A DNA stretch of 39,161 bases, taken from Mycobacterium sp. (GTDB lineage Bacteria; Actinomycetota; Actinomycetes; Mycobacteriales; Mycobacteriaceae). Shown one piece after another: positions 17,586 through 26,212 of this stretch (the stretch's first letter is position 1; each line of letters begins with the position of its first letter). The position numbers were made by a program, and so were the translations under genes. Below the pieces are notes generated by a model. It saw nothing but the letters and a program-made list of their open reading frames with translations, was not told the DNA's origin and made no database searches. The DNA is taken from assembly GCF_025933915.1 (NCBI RefSeq), contig NZ_JAICZA010000028.1, positions 1 to 39,161 of the forward strand. Reading direction: 5' to 3'.

Positions 17586-18850
17586 GGGCTTGACGGGACC
17601 GTCGCCGCTACCCCCAAGTTTCGGCTGATGTCAGCGGACATCCGGCGGTGACTCGTGGCGCGCAGAAACGCCGTCAGCGCGCAGGCCTGCAGCCGGTCGG
17701 AGATCAGTGCGGCCGGCCCCAGCACGAACTCACCGTGCGACACCGGCAGCGACGCCGCCCAGGACACGGCCATGACTTTGCGTCGGCGGGTCTTCTCATA
17801 CCAGCGCAGTGCGCTCGAAACATCGGGGCCGCGCCGGCGTGTCCCACGACGGAAATCCGCCAGCGCCCGGCACAGGACCATCGTGTCGAGCAACGCCTGG
17901 TTGGTCCCCTGCGCGAGGGTGGGCGGCATCGTGTGCGCGGCATCCCCGAGCAACGTGACCGGTCCGGCGCCCGTGCGCGGAATCGGGTGCCGGAAATGCG
18001 GAAACGGTGAGTGGGCCAGATCGTCGTCGGTCAATGTCGCGAGCACCCGATCGACCGGGTCGGACCATCCGGCGAAATGGGACCGGATCATCTCGATCGG
18101 GCGTTGCGGTCTCACGAAGTCATACGACCACGGCAGGTCGAACCACCACTGCACGTCGGAACCGCCGGCCGGCCACAGGCCGAGGTTTCCGCGCGCCCCG
18201 ATGATCATCAGCGCGGCACCGGAGTCTGTGATCTCCGGGATCTCGGGAAGAGTGACCAGTCCCTGCCAGCTACACCAGCCGGTGGGCTTCGCGCCGCGCG
18301 CGCCGACCCTCTCGCGCACGATCGAGTGCAGGCCGTCGGCCCCGATCACCACGTCCCCCTCGGCAACGGCGCCATCGGCGAACTCGACGCGGACCCGGTC
18401 ACCCGCACCGGCCAACGCGATGACCCGCGAGTCGCACCGGATGCGCTCGGCGTCGAACCCCTCCAGCAGCCGTTCCAGCAGGACCCGGCGCGGAACCATC
18501 CGCACGGGTGCGCCCAGCCGCCGCACCATCGCGGTCACGTCGAGGGTCGCGAGCGGGCGACCCCTGGCCGTCACGGCCCGCACGGTGGCCAGCAGCTGAC
18601 CGGCGCCGTCCATGTCGACACCCAGCTGGTTGAGGACCGTCTCGCCGTTGGACCAGATCGTCACCGCACCGCCGGCGGCCCGCACATCCGGCCGTCGCTC
18701 GAAGACGGTGACGTCATGGCCGTCCCGCAGCAATCCCCGGGCAACGGAGATGCCGGCCACGCCGGCGCCCACGACCAGCACCCGTAGCGGCGCGGTCGAC
18801 CGGCCGTTCGGTGCTGCCGCCAGCTTCGTGGAACGCGCGTAGCCGAACAC
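17582..18850 (-). CDS. FAD-dependent monooxygenase (PHBH/UbiH type)
   Basis: This 422-residue class A flavoprotein monooxygenase has GxGxxG at 28-33 (VVGAGVAGISVARGL), the DG motif DVVIGADGLHSIVRERVG, and the GD motif LLGDAAHTMPPTLAQGTNQALLD, all of which bind FAD. Such enzymes hydroxylate or epoxidise aromatic or conjugated substrates with NAD(P)H and O2. GTG 18850 is the start, only 15 bp after the rslA stop, so the gene is probably co-transcribed with sigL-rslA. In M. tuberculosis rslA is followed by Rv0737 instead. The SigL regulon of M. tuberculosis includes another oxidoreductase, Rv1138c, which may be an analogue. Confidence 0.88.
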   Translation of the reverse strand: MFGYARSTKLAAAPNGRSTAPLRVLVVGAGVAGISVARGLLRDGHDVTVFERRPDVRAAGGAVTIWSNGETVLNQLGVDMDGAGQLLATVRAVTARGRPLATLDVTAMVRRLGAPVRMVPRRVLLERLLEGFDAERIRCDSRVIALAGAGDRVRVEFADGAVAEGDVVIGADGLHSIVRERVGARGAKPTGWCSWQGLVTLPEIPEITDSGAALMIIGARGNLGLWPAGGSDVQWWFDLPWSYDFVRPQRPIEMIRSHFAGWSDPVDRVLATLTDDDLAHSPFPHFRHPIPRTGAGPVTLLGDAAHTMPPTLAQGTNQALLDTMVLCRALADFRRGTRRRGPDVSSALRWYEKTRRRKVMAVSWAASLPVSHGEFVLGPAALISDRLQACALTAFLRATSHRRMSADISRNLGVAATVPSSP

Positions 18851-18865
18851 GCTGGCTCCGATCCT

Positions 18866-19585
18866 CTACAGCGAACGCTGCAACAGCACCTTGCCGCTGT
18901 CGACGGCCACCACTTGCACGGCGGCGATCTGGTCGACCGGGGTCGAGATCGCGCCCGCGGGGGTCGCGGTGTGGCCGGGCACGGCCACCCACGTCGCCAG
19001 CCGGGTTTGGCTGCCGTCGCGGCCGACCACGACCATCGCCAGCGTGTCATGGTGCGCGTTCAGCGGGGCCAGGCAGACACACCGCAGGTTGATGGATGTC
19101 CCCCAGTGCTGGCTGCTGACCTGCACGCTGGAGGTCAGCAGGCTGGTACCCACCTGCGCCATGGGCTCGGCCGACGCGGTCACCTGCTGGGCCGGAGCCG
19201 ACGACCACCCCTCAAGGCCGACGAACACCCCGATAGCCAGCACCGCGGCCGCGGCGGCCGACGCAACCCAGGTCACCACCCGGGTGCGGCGCCGGCGCCA
19301 CCGCACCGCCGCCAGCAAGGACGGCAACAACTTTTCAGACATCTCCGGCGCCGGGCCGGACTCGTCGATCGCGGCCACTTCGACGCGGTCCAGCTGAGAA
19401 AGCAGGGCCGGCACGCCACTGAGGTCGGCGACCGCCCCCCGGCAGGCCGGGCAGTGCGCCATGTGCGTCTCGAATTCGCGGCGTTCCGCGGCCGACAGCG
19501 ATCCCAGCACGTATGCGGCATCCCACATCGCGTAGCGGTCTTCGGGAGGGCCGAGATCCTGCACCGGCGTCCTCATTTCATCCAT
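18866..19585 (-). CDS. rslA: zinc-containing anti-sigma-L factor
   Basis: This 239-residue single-span membrane protein matches RslA (Rv0736). The N-terminal zinc anti-sigma motif is H41-x3-C45-x2-C48 (ETHMAHCPACRG), a transmembrane helix lies at about 97-120, and the remaining part faces outside. In M. tuberculosis this motif binds SigL and releases it on oxidation. I prefer ATG 19585, which has GAGGGG 8 nt upstream; an in-frame GTG at 19594 would overlap that ribosome binding site. It begins 30 bp after the sigL stop and is followed 15 bp later by the monooxygenase gene. Confidence 0.9.
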   Translation of the reverse strand: MDEMRTPVQDLGPPEDRYAMWDAAYVLGSLSAAERREFETHMAHCPACRGAVADLSGVPALLSQLDRVEVAAIDESGPAPEMSEKLLPSLLAAVRWRRRRTRVVTWVASAAAAAVLAIGVFVGLEGWSSAPAQQVTASAEPMAQVGTSLLTSSVQVSSQHWGTSINLRCVCLAPLNAHHDTLAMVVVGRDGSQTRLATWVAVPGHTATPAGAISTPVDQIAAVQVVAVDSGKVLLQRSL

Positions 19586-19615
19586 GTCCGTCACCCCTCA
19601 AGTATTCGGAGCCCC

Positions 19616-20161
19616 TCATCGGGTAACTCCAAGTTCCTGCAGAGTGAGTCGCAACGCCCGCACGGCATAGTGTAGTCGCGACTTCACCGTTCCCTCCGCG
19701 ATGCCGAGGTCTGCAGCAATCTGTGTGGTGGTCCACCCGCGGTAGTAGGACCGTTCGATCACGGCTCGGTGCTCGGCGGACAGCTGGACCATCGCGTCCG
19801 CTATCAGCAACCGGTCCAGCGCCGCGTTGACCTCATCCGGCGTGGACTGTTCGGGCGCCCCCGCTACGTCGGTCGAACCGACGACATTGCGGAACCGCGC
19901 GCTGCGCCGGTCGTCGATGATCATGTTCCGCGCGACCGTGAACAACCACGCCCGCGCCGAGCGCTCGGTGTCCCCGACGACTTCGGGATGTTGCCACGCC
20001 CGCAACAGCGTCTCCTGAACCACATCCTCGGACTGGCTCGTGTCCCCCGTCAGCCGCAGCGCGTAGCGCCACAGGACCGCGGCGTGTTCGTCGTAGAGCG
20101 CCTTCATCAGAGCGGCTTCCGCGACCCCGGACGCTCTCCCCGTGCCAGCCACACGAGCCAC
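19616..20161 (-). CDS. sigL: ECF RNA polymerase sigma factor SigL
   Basis: This 181-residue ECF sigma factor is nearly collinear with M. tuberculosis SigL (Rv0735, 177 residues). Region 2 includes ALYDEHAAVLWRYALRLTGD, EDVVQETLLRAWQHPE and ARAWLFTVARNMIIDDRRSARF. Region 4 includes LSAEHRAVIERSYYRG and TTQIAADLGIAEGTVKSRLHYAVR. The start is GTG 20161, with AGGAGG 7 nt upstream; longer frames lack this. A SigL-type promoter lies directly upstream, so the gene should be autoregulated. It probably leads an operon of sigL, rslA and three biosynthetic or membrane genes. Confidence 0.95.
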   Translation of the reverse strand: MARVAGTGRASGVAEAALMKALYDEHAAVLWRYALRLTGDTSQSEDVVQETLLRAWQHPEVVGDTERSARAWLFTVARNMIIDDRRSARFRNVVGSTDVAGAPEQSTPDEVNAALDRLLIADAMVQLSAEHRAVIERSYYRGWTTTQIAADLGIAEGTVKSRLHYAVRALRLTLQELGVTR

Positions 20162-20180
20162 TCGATCACCTCCTGCCCAG

Positions 20181-20208
20181 GGAACGAGGCGAGTCGGCGG
20201 TCGGTTCA
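20181..20208 (-). promoter_or_regulatory. autoregulatory SigL promoter
   Basis: On the minus strand TGAACC (20208-20203), 16 nt, then CGTTCC (20186-20181). This fits the published SigL consensus. The predicted start point is near 20174, leaving a leader of only about 14 nt that begins at the AGGAGG ribosome binding site (20174-20169) of sigL. The rest of the 99-bp gap to mapA (20162-20260) shows nothing else I can name. Confidence 0.78.
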
Positions 20209-20260
20209 ATGGCCTCGACCCGCTGCGCCCGGCTACGCCGCGCTGGCGATCGCGGCGAGT

Positions 20261-21061
20261 TCAGGCCAGGGTCAGGATCCGCGGCCCGGCGTCGGTGACC
20301 GCAACGGTGTGCTCCCAGTGTGCCGCACGCGACCCGTCGGTGGTGGTGACCGTCCACTGGTCGTCGAGCACCACCGTCTTGCCGGTTCCCAGCGTCAGCA
20401 TCGGTTCGATGGCCAGCACCGACCCGGGGGCCAGCAGCGGGCCGCGCCCAGGAGAGCCCTCGTTGGGCAGGAACGGGTCCATGTGCATCTGCCGGCCGAT
20501 GCCGTGGCCGCCGTAGCCCTCGACGATCCCGACGGCCCGCGCGTGGCGGGCCTCGGCCGCGTGCGTACCCATCTCGATGGCGTGCGATACGTCGGTCAAC
20601 CGGTTACCCGGCACCATCGCCGCGATCCCGGCTTCCAGCGATTCCCGGGTGGCCTGCGACAGCGCTTCGTCGGCCGCATCCAGCGCCTCGACGCCGACGG
20701 TGATCGCGGCGTCGCCGTGCCAGCCGTCCAGCACCGCGCCGCAGTCGATCGAAACCAGGTCGCCGGAGGCCAAAACCTCTGCAGCCGAAGGGATTCCGTG
20801 GACCACCCGCTCGTTGACCGACGCACAGATCGACGCGGGGTAGCCGTGATAGCCCAGGAACGACGGCACCGCGCCGGCGTCCCGGATCACCGATTCGGCG
20901 ATTTCGTCGAGGCTCAGCGTCGATATTCCGGACACCACGGCCGCGCGGACCGCCTGCAGCGCGGCCGCGACCACCGCGCCCGCCGCGGCCATCGCGTCGA
21001 GTTCACCGTCGCTGCGTTGCGGCACCACCTTGCGGCTCCGCAGCCGCGCCAGCGGGGTCAT
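20261..21061 (-). CDS. mapA: methionine aminopeptidase
   Basis: This 266-residue M24 metallopeptidase matches MapA (Rv0734). It removes the initiator methionine from new proteins. The two-metal site residues are in [15 protein letters not shown] (two aspartates), [10 protein letters not shown] (histidine), AIEPML and WEHTVAV (glutamates); the substrate histidine is in [17 protein letters not shown]. The ATG at 21061 is 2 bp after the adk stop, so it is part of the secY-adk-mapA operon. The sigL promoter lies just downstream. Confidence 0.95.
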   Translation of the reverse strand: MTPLARLRSRKVVPQRSDGELDAMAAAGAVVAAALQAVRAAVVSGISTLSLDEIAESVIRDAGAVPSFLGYHGYPASICASVNERVVHGIPSAAEVLASGDLVSIDCGAVLDGWHGDAAITVGVEALDAADEALSQATRESLEAGIAAMVPGNRLTDVSHAIEMGTHAAEARHARAVGIVEGYGGHGIGRQMHMDPFLPNEGSPGRGPLLAPGSVLAIEPMLTLGTGKTVVLDDQWTVTTTDGSRAAHWEHTVAVTDAGPRILTLA

Positions 21062-21063
21062 CG

Positions 21064-21609
21064 CTACTTGCCCAGCGCCTGCAGCGCGCGGGCGAACACT
21101 TCGTCCAGGGTGCCGATGGCGTCGACCGTCTTGAGTTCGTCGCGGTAGTAGTCCAGCAGCGGCGCGGTCTCGTCCCGGTAGACCTTCATCCGGTTCAGGA
21201 TGACGTCGTCGGTGTCGTCGGCGCGGCCGCGCGATTTGAGTCGTTGCAGCAGCTCGTCCTGGGAGACACGGAACTCCAAGACCGCGTCGATGTCGGTGCC
21301 GCGGCGTTCGAGCATCTCGTGCAGCGCCTTGGCCTGCTGCAGCGACCGCGGAAACCCGTCCAGGATGAAGCCGTTGGCCGCGTCCGGATCGCTCAGGCGG
21401 TCGTCGACGAGTTGGTTGGTCAGCTCCGAGGGCACCAGGTCACCGGCGTCCAGGTAACGCTTGGCCTCCAGGCCGAGTTTGGTGCCGTTCTCGATGTTGC
21501 TGCGGAACAGCTCACCGGTGGAGATTTGCGGGATCCCGAGCTTTTCGGAGAGCTTCTGGGCCTGCGTTCCTTTGCCCGCCCCCGGCGGTCCCAGCAACAC
21601 GACTCTCAC
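21064..21609 (-). CDS. adk: adenylate kinase
   Basis: This 181-residue kinase interconverts ATP + AMP and 2 ADP. The P-loop is GPPGAGKGT (residues 7-15), and the AMP-site motif is DGFPRS. The short form without an extended zinc LID is usual in mycobacteria (Rv0733, 181 residues). GTG 21609 overlaps the secY stop in a GTGA junction, so the two are translationally coupled. Confidence 0.96.
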   Translation of the reverse strand: MRVVLLGPPGAGKGTQAQKLSEKLGIPQISTGELFRSNIENGTKLGLEAKRYLDAGDLVPSELTNQLVDDRLSDPDAANGFILDGFPRSLQQAKALHEMLERRGTDIDAVLEFRVSQDELLQRLKSRGRADDTDDVILNRMKVYRDETAPLLDYYRDELKTVDAIGTLDEVFARALQALGK

Positions 21610-22931
21610 TTGAGGAACCCTTCATAGTTGCGCTGCATGAGCTGGCTCTCGATCTGCTTGACCGTATCCAAGCCCACACCAATCATGATCAACACCGCGG
21701 GACCGCCGAACGGCAGGTTCTGAACCGCCCCCCCATTGCCGATCTCCAAGAACAAGTTGGGCAGCACCGAAATCGCACCGAGGTAGATCGAGCCGGGCAG
21801 GGTGATTCGGCTCAGCACGAAACGCAGGTAATCGGCGGTCGGCTTGCCCGGCCGGATCCCAGGAATGAACCCGCCGAACTTCTTCATCTCGTCGGCGCGC
21901 TCATCGGGGTTGAACGTGATCGACACATAGAAATACGTGAAGAAGATGATCAGCCCGAAATACAAGCCGATGTAGACCGGATCACCGGGGTCGGACAGGT
22001 AGCTGCCGACGAACTTGTCCCACCAGCTGTTGCCGACACCGCCGCTGCCGCTGCGGATCAGCTGGGTGATCAGGTGCGGGATATAGATGAGCGAGGACGC
22101 GAAGATCACCGGGATAACACCGGCCTGGTTGACCTTGAGCGGCAGATACGTCGAGGTGCCGCCGTACATCCGCCGGCCCACCATGCGCTTGGCGTACTGC
22201 ACCGGGATGCGGCGCTGGCCCTGCTCGACGAACACCACGCCGACGATGATGATCAGCGCGGCGACGCAGACCGCGGTGAAGATCATGCCGCCGCGGCTGT
22301 CCAGGATGGATTTGCCCTCGGCCGGGATGCGGGCCGCGATGCCGATGAAGATCAGCAACGACATGCCGTTACCGACGCCGCGTTCGGTGATCAGCTCACC
22401 CATCCACATCACCAGCGCCGCGCCGCCGGTCATCACCAACACGATGACGACCAGCGTCAAGATGCTCTGGTCGGCGATGATGTCAAGCGAGCACCCCTGC
22501 AGCAGCCCGCCGTTGGCGGCCAGCGCCACGATGCTGGTGGCCTGCAGGACGGCCAGCGCGATGGCCAGATACCGGGTGTACTGCGTCATCTTGGCCTGGC
22601 CGGATTGGCCTTCCTTACGCAGCTCCTCGAACCGCGGGATGACCACCGTGAGCAGCTGCACGATGATGCTGGCGGTGATATATGGCATCACCCCCACCGC
22701 GAACACGGTGAGTTTGAGCAGCGCGCCGCCGGAGAAAAGGTTGATCAGCGAGTAGATCTGTCCGGCCGCGCCGCCGCTGGCCTCTTTGATGCACTGCTGG
22801 ACGTTCGGAAAGTTGACGCCCGGGGACGGCAACGCGGCGCCGACCCGGTACAAGACGACGATGCCCAGCGTGAAGAGGATCTTCCGTCTCAGGTCGACTG
22901 TTCGCAGCGATGAGATGAAAGCGGAAAGCAA
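21606..22931 (-). CDS. secY: protein translocase subunit SecY
   Basis: This 441-residue core channel of the Sec translocon has ten transmembrane segments and long stretches identical in pattern to M. tuberculosis SecY (Rv0732, 441 residues), such as [22 protein letters not shown] and [23 protein letters not shown] chose the TTG start at 22931 (then [16 protein letters not shown]), because AGGAGG lies 5 nt upstream and the length then equals the M. tuberculosis protein. The open frame continues 12 codons further up, where no ribosome binding site is seen. Confidence 0.95.
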   Translation of the reverse strand: MLSAFISSLRTVDLRRKILFTLGIVVLYRVGAALPSPGVNFPNVQQCIKEASGGAAGQIYSLINLFSGGALLKLTVFAVGVMPYITASIIVQLLTVVIPRFEELRKEGQSGQAKMTQYTRYLAIALAVLQATSIVALAANGGLLQGCSLDIIADQSILTLVVIVLVMTGGAALVMWMGELITERGVGNGMSLLIFIGIAARIPAEGKSILDSRGGMIFTAVCVAALIIIVGVVFVEQGQRRIPVQYAKRMVGRRMYGGTSTYLPLKVNQAGVIPVIFASSLIYIPHLITQLIRSGSGGVGNSWWDKFVGSYLSDPGDPVYIGLYFGLIIFFTYFYVSITFNPDERADEMKKFGGFIPGIRPGKPTADYLRFVLSRITLPGSIYLGAISVLPNLFLEIGNGGAVQNLPFGGPAVLIMIGVGLDTVKQIESQLMQRNYEGFLK

Positions 22932-23031
22932 CTCTTCCTCCTGCGCAGCCGGGGTTTCCTGCATCACGCGCCCAACACCCGCAGGCCAGGACGTACGGCC
23001 GACTTATCTACAGCGCGTCAAACCGTGTACG

Positions 23032-23040
23032 AGACTAACA
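23032..23040 (-). promoter_or_regulatory. candidate extended -10 for secY-adk-mapA
   Basis: On the minus strand TGTTAGTCT (23040-23032) is an extended -10 (TGn plus TAnnnT) about 100 nt before the secY TTG. No good -35 is seen 17 nt further up, which is common for extended -10 promoters. The whole 22932-23199 spacer is divergent, between secY and a methyltransferase gene, and shows no coding frame. Confidence 0.3.
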
Positions 23041-23199
23041 GCTGATCCGGTCGGGTCCGGTCTGGGCCTTTCCAGAGGCCGTTAACCGGGTGTCGCCGCC
23101 GCGACCGCGAGTCGCCCGGAAAAGGCACAGGAAGCCGTAAGCCGAAGGGCGTAAAGTGCGTCTCGCTCGTTGCATCTGCTAAGTAACTTGGGGAGCAGC

Positions 23200-24123
23200 A
23201 TGACACGCACTGACCAAGACAGCTGGGACTTGGCCTCGAGCGTCGGTGCCACGGCCACGATGGTCGCCGCGGCCCGCGCGCTGGCCAGCGGGGGGACCAA
23301 TCCGATCATCAACGATCCGTTTGCCGCCCCCTTGGTGCGCGCGGTCGGCCTGGATTTCTTCCGCCGCCTGGTCGACGGTGAGATCACCGAATCCGAGGCG
23401 TCTGCGGGCGGCGGAACGGACCTCTCGCTGGAGACCGATTCGATCGCGGTGCGCACCCGCTTTTTCGACGACTTCTTCCTCAACGCCGCCCGCGACGGGA
23501 TTCGCCAGTCGGTGATCCTGGCCGCCGGCCTCGACGCCCGTGCCTACCGGCTCGGCTGGCCGCCCGGAAGTGTGGTCTACGAGGTCGATCAGCCGAAGGT
23601 CGTCGAGTTCAAGAGCGCCACCTTGGCCAGCCTGGCCGCCGCCCCGGCCGCGGACCGGCGGACCGTCAGCATCGATCTGCGCGAGGACTGGCCGGCCGCG
23701 TTGCGCGGCAGCGGGTTTGACGTGACGCAACCGACGTCGTGGGCCGCCGAGGGCCTGCTGATGTATCTCCCGCCCGACGCGCAGGACCGGCTCTTCGACA
23801 ACATCACCGCACTCAGCGCTCCCGCCAGCTTGCTGGCCACCGAATATCACCCCGACAACGGCACGTCGATTTCGCAACGCGCGCGGGAATTCAACGACAG
23901 GTGGGCCAAAGTCGGCTGCGACATCGACCTTTCGGGGCTGTTCTTCGACGGCGAGCGCAGCAACGTCGTCGACTACCTCACGGGCCGGGGATGGCAGGTG
24001 ACCACCCGGCCGCGGCGGGATCTGTTCGGCGACTACGGCCTGGACTACCCCGACGACACCGAGGCCACTGACACGGCGCAATTCCCCAACATCGTCGCCG
24101 TCACCGCAATGTTGGGCTCGTAG
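23200..24123 (+). CDS. SAM-dependent methyltransferase, leucine carboxyl methyltransferase-like family (Rv0731c-like)
   Basis: This 307-residue protein belongs to the mycobacterial putative SAM-methyltransferase family. Family motifs are the N-terminal [52 protein letters not shown] (SAM-binding motif I), VYEVDQPKVVEFK, and [23 protein letters not shown] 23200 has GGGGAG 5 nt upstream. It is divergent from secY, as in M. tuberculosis. The physiological substrate is unknown. Three paralogues lie at 30245-33015. Confidence 0.92.
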   Translation: MTRTDQDSWDLASSVGATATMVAAARALASGGTNPIINDPFAAPLVRAVGLDFFRRLVDGEITESEASAGGGTDLSLETDSIAVRTRFFDDFFLNAARDGIRQSVILAAGLDARAYRLGWPPGSVVYEVDQPKVVEFKSATLASLAAAPAADRRTVSIDLREDWPAALRGSGFDVTQPTSWAAEGLLMYLPPDAQDRLFDNITALSAPASLLATEYHPDNGTSISQRAREFNDRWAKVGCDIDLSGLFFDGERSNVVDYLTGRGWQVTTRPRRDLFGDYGLDYPDDTEATDTAQFPNIVAVTAMLGS

Positions 24124-24145
24124 CGCGATCCTGCGTGCTACGCGC

Positions 24146-24811
24146 TCAGCGGGGTTTGGCCGCGGGTGCGCGCACGACCATCGGGACCGCGGGGAAACAC
24201 CACGCCATCTCGGAACGCGACTTGCGCAACGCGGCGGTGCCGTACCCCCGCTTGCGGTGGTCGGGGTGAATCCAGATCCGCACGTTGACCTCGCCGTGGA
24301 CCAGCTCGCCGAACACCATGCCGACCTTCTCGCCGGAATCGATGGCCACGAACCACGCGGCCTCTTCGTCATCGACGCGCCCCAGCGCGGCGGTGATCTC
24401 GTCGTCCACGGTGCCGGCCGGCCCCCCGGAGCCGTCACCGGCCGCGCCGATCTCCTCGGTGCGCACGGCGAAGATGTCGCGATCACTCGCGGCGGAAAAC
24501 GGCCGCAGCTCCAGCGTCTCCCCCGAGCTCGCCGGACGCTCGCCCAGGGTGAAGCTCAGCTGCTTGTTCAGGTCTTCGAGTTCGGCCAGGATCTTGCGGC
24601 GCGAGTCGATCGTGAGCTGATCGAACGACATCCCCATCACCGCTTCGGCGGCCAGGTGGGAGGTGTCGAGCAACCGGACGATCGCCTCCACCGCGGCCGC
24701 CCTGTTCTCTGATTCCACTATGGCGTCGGCGATTTCGTGGCGGCGCTCCACAGCTTTCGACAGGGCATCGGCGATTTCTCGGCGGGTGGCTTTGCGGTCG
24801 TGGTCGGTCAT
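24146..24811 (-). CDS. GNAT-family N-acetyltransferase with a GyrA-like N-terminal region (Rv0730-like)
   Basis: This 221-residue protein has a C-terminal GNAT core: EAAWFVAIDSGEKVGMVFGELV is the central sheet, and HPDHRKRGYGTAAL is the acetyl-CoA-binding loop. The N-terminal 80 residues are helical, and a segment at about 36-85 (AIVRLLDTSHLAAEAVMGMSFD, then LTIDSRRKILAELEDL) resembles the C-gate/coiled-coil part of GyrA. Its relative in M. tuberculosis is Rv0730. The substrate is unknown. It converges on the methyltransferase gene (22-bp gap) and lies 9 bp after xylB. Confidence 0.82.
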   Translation of the reverse strand: MTDHDRKATRREIADALSKAVERRHEIADAIVESENRAAAVEAIVRLLDTSHLAAEAVMGMSFDQLTIDSRRKILAELEDLNKQLSFTLGERPASSGETLELRPFSAASDRDIFAVRTEEIGAAGDGSGGPAGTVDDEITAALGRVDDEEAAWFVAIDSGEKVGMVFGELVHGEVNVRIWIHPDHRKRGYGTAALRKSRSEMAWCFPAVPMVVRAPAAKPR

Positions 24812-24820
24812 TGCACCAGC

Positions 24821-26182
24821 CTAGAACGGCGGTGGTGCCATTGCGCTACATCTGCGGTCCGCCATCTGTAGGAACCGCTGGTAGCGGTCTTGAACGGCGG
24901 CCGCCCAGGCGGGATCGGGCTCGACGACGCGTTCGGTGCCGACCCACCGGGCGGCGTCGGCGATCGTCGTTTCCAGACCGGCCGCCATGCGCGCCAGGAA
25001 GGCCGCCCCCAGCGCGGCCCCTTCCGCCACCCCGGACACCTCGACCGGGCGCCCGGTGGCGTCGGCGATGGCCTGCAGCCACGGCCCGACCCGGGTGCCG
25101 CCGCCGGTGGCCACGATGCGCGACACCGGCGCCGCGCTGAGCTCGATGAGCTGGCGGACCACGAAGCCGGACGCCTCGTAGGCGGCCCGCCGCAGCGCGG
25201 CGGCGTCGTGGGTCAGATCCAACGCCTCGAGCACACCGCGGCGGTCCGGGTCGTGGAACGGACTGCGCTCGCCGCGCAGGTAGGGTGACCACACCGGTAC
25301 CCGGCCGGGTTCGACGGCCGTCGGGTCCGCCTGTGCCACAACGCGATCCACCCAACCGAGGAACAGCCCGCCGGCGTTGCTGGCCCCGCCGATCTGACTC
25401 TTGCCCGCCGTGGTGTGGGGAATGGTCCACAGGCCGGGCATCTGCCGTGCCTCCGAAATGGTCGTCCACACGATCAGCGTGGTGCCACACATCACCAGCA
25501 CGTCGCCGTCGCGGTCGGCGCCGGCCACGATCTGTTCGCACAGCGCGTCGACGGCGCCGGTGGCCAACGCGGCGCCAGAGCCGTGCACCTGCCCGACGAC
25601 GGCCCCCATGCTTTCCACCCGCGGCATCTGCTCGACGTTCGCGCCGCGCTCGGCGCACGCGGCGGGATCCCAGCCGGTCCCGTCGAACAACGGAAACGCC
25701 GTGGCGGCGGTGGCGATGTCGATCACCGCCTGGCCCGCCAGCGCGTGGTTGGCCACCGCCGGCGCGGGCCAGTAGCCGGCGGCGCCGGGCGCCCGCGCGG
25801 CCGTCCAGCGCAAGAACTCGGCGGACTCGCCCAGTGCGGGCAGCGGCTGCGCGTCGCCGCCGGGGGTGCGGCCCCGGCCGTCGCCGTAGAGCAGTCCGGG
25901 CGTGATCGGCGTGCCCGTGTGGTCGACGGCGGTCATCGACGGCACCATCGCCGAGACGGCCACCGCGGCGACGTCGGTCCGCTGGATCAGTTCGTTCAGG
26001 GCCGTCGAGGGGCCGCGTCGCCACGCCTCGTCGGCATCGTGCTCCAGCCGGTCGGCCGCCGGGACCCGCAGCTCATGGGGGATGCGCACCCGCGCGGTCA
26101 CGTTGCCGTCGGCGTCGGCGGCTATCGCCTTGACCGCGGTGCTGCCGACGTCGATCCCGATTGTGACGTCTTTGCGTGACAC
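24821..26182 (-). CDS. xylB: FGGY-family carbohydrate kinase
   Basis: This 453-residue sugar kinase matches XylB (Rv0729). The N-terminal phosphate motif is IGIDVGSTAVKAIAAD; the C-terminal ATP-site motif is VATGGGTRVGPWLQ, followed by PVEVSGVAEGAALGAAFLA. Despite its name, substrate specificity in mycobacteria is not established. The start is GTG 26182, 30 bp from the divergent serA2 start, so the two genes share one compact control region. With serA2 and fucA it looks like a small catabolic module for a sugar or sugar acid. Confidence 0.88.
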   Translation of the reverse strand: MSRKDVTIGIDVGSTAVKAIAADADGNVTARVRIPHELRVPAADRLEHDADEAWRRGPSTALNELIQRTDVAAVAVSAMVPSMTAVDHTGTPITPGLLYGDGRGRTPGGDAQPLPALGESAEFLRWTAARAPGAAGYWPAPAVANHALAGQAVIDIATAATAFPLFDGTGWDPAACAERGANVEQMPRVESMGAVVGQVHGSGAALATGAVDALCEQIVAGADRDGDVLVMCGTTLIVWTTISEARQMPGLWTIPHTTAGKSQIGGASNAGGLFLGWVDRVVAQADPTAVEPGRVPVWSPYLRGERSPFHDPDRRGVLEALDLTHDAAALRRAAYEASGFVVRQLIELSAAPVSRIVATGGGTRVGPWLQAIADATGRPVEVSGVAEGAALGAAFLARMAAGLETTIADAARWVGTERVVEPDPAWAAAVQDRYQRFLQMADRRCSAMAPPPF

Positions 26183-26212
26183 GGGCGTCACCGTACGCCA
26201 GCATTGGCATTC

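Noticed and set aside
22932..22967. Upstream ATG start for secY, adding 12 residues
   Set aside because: AGGAGG is 5 nt before TTG 22931, and that start gives exactly the 441-residue length of the M. tuberculosis protein.
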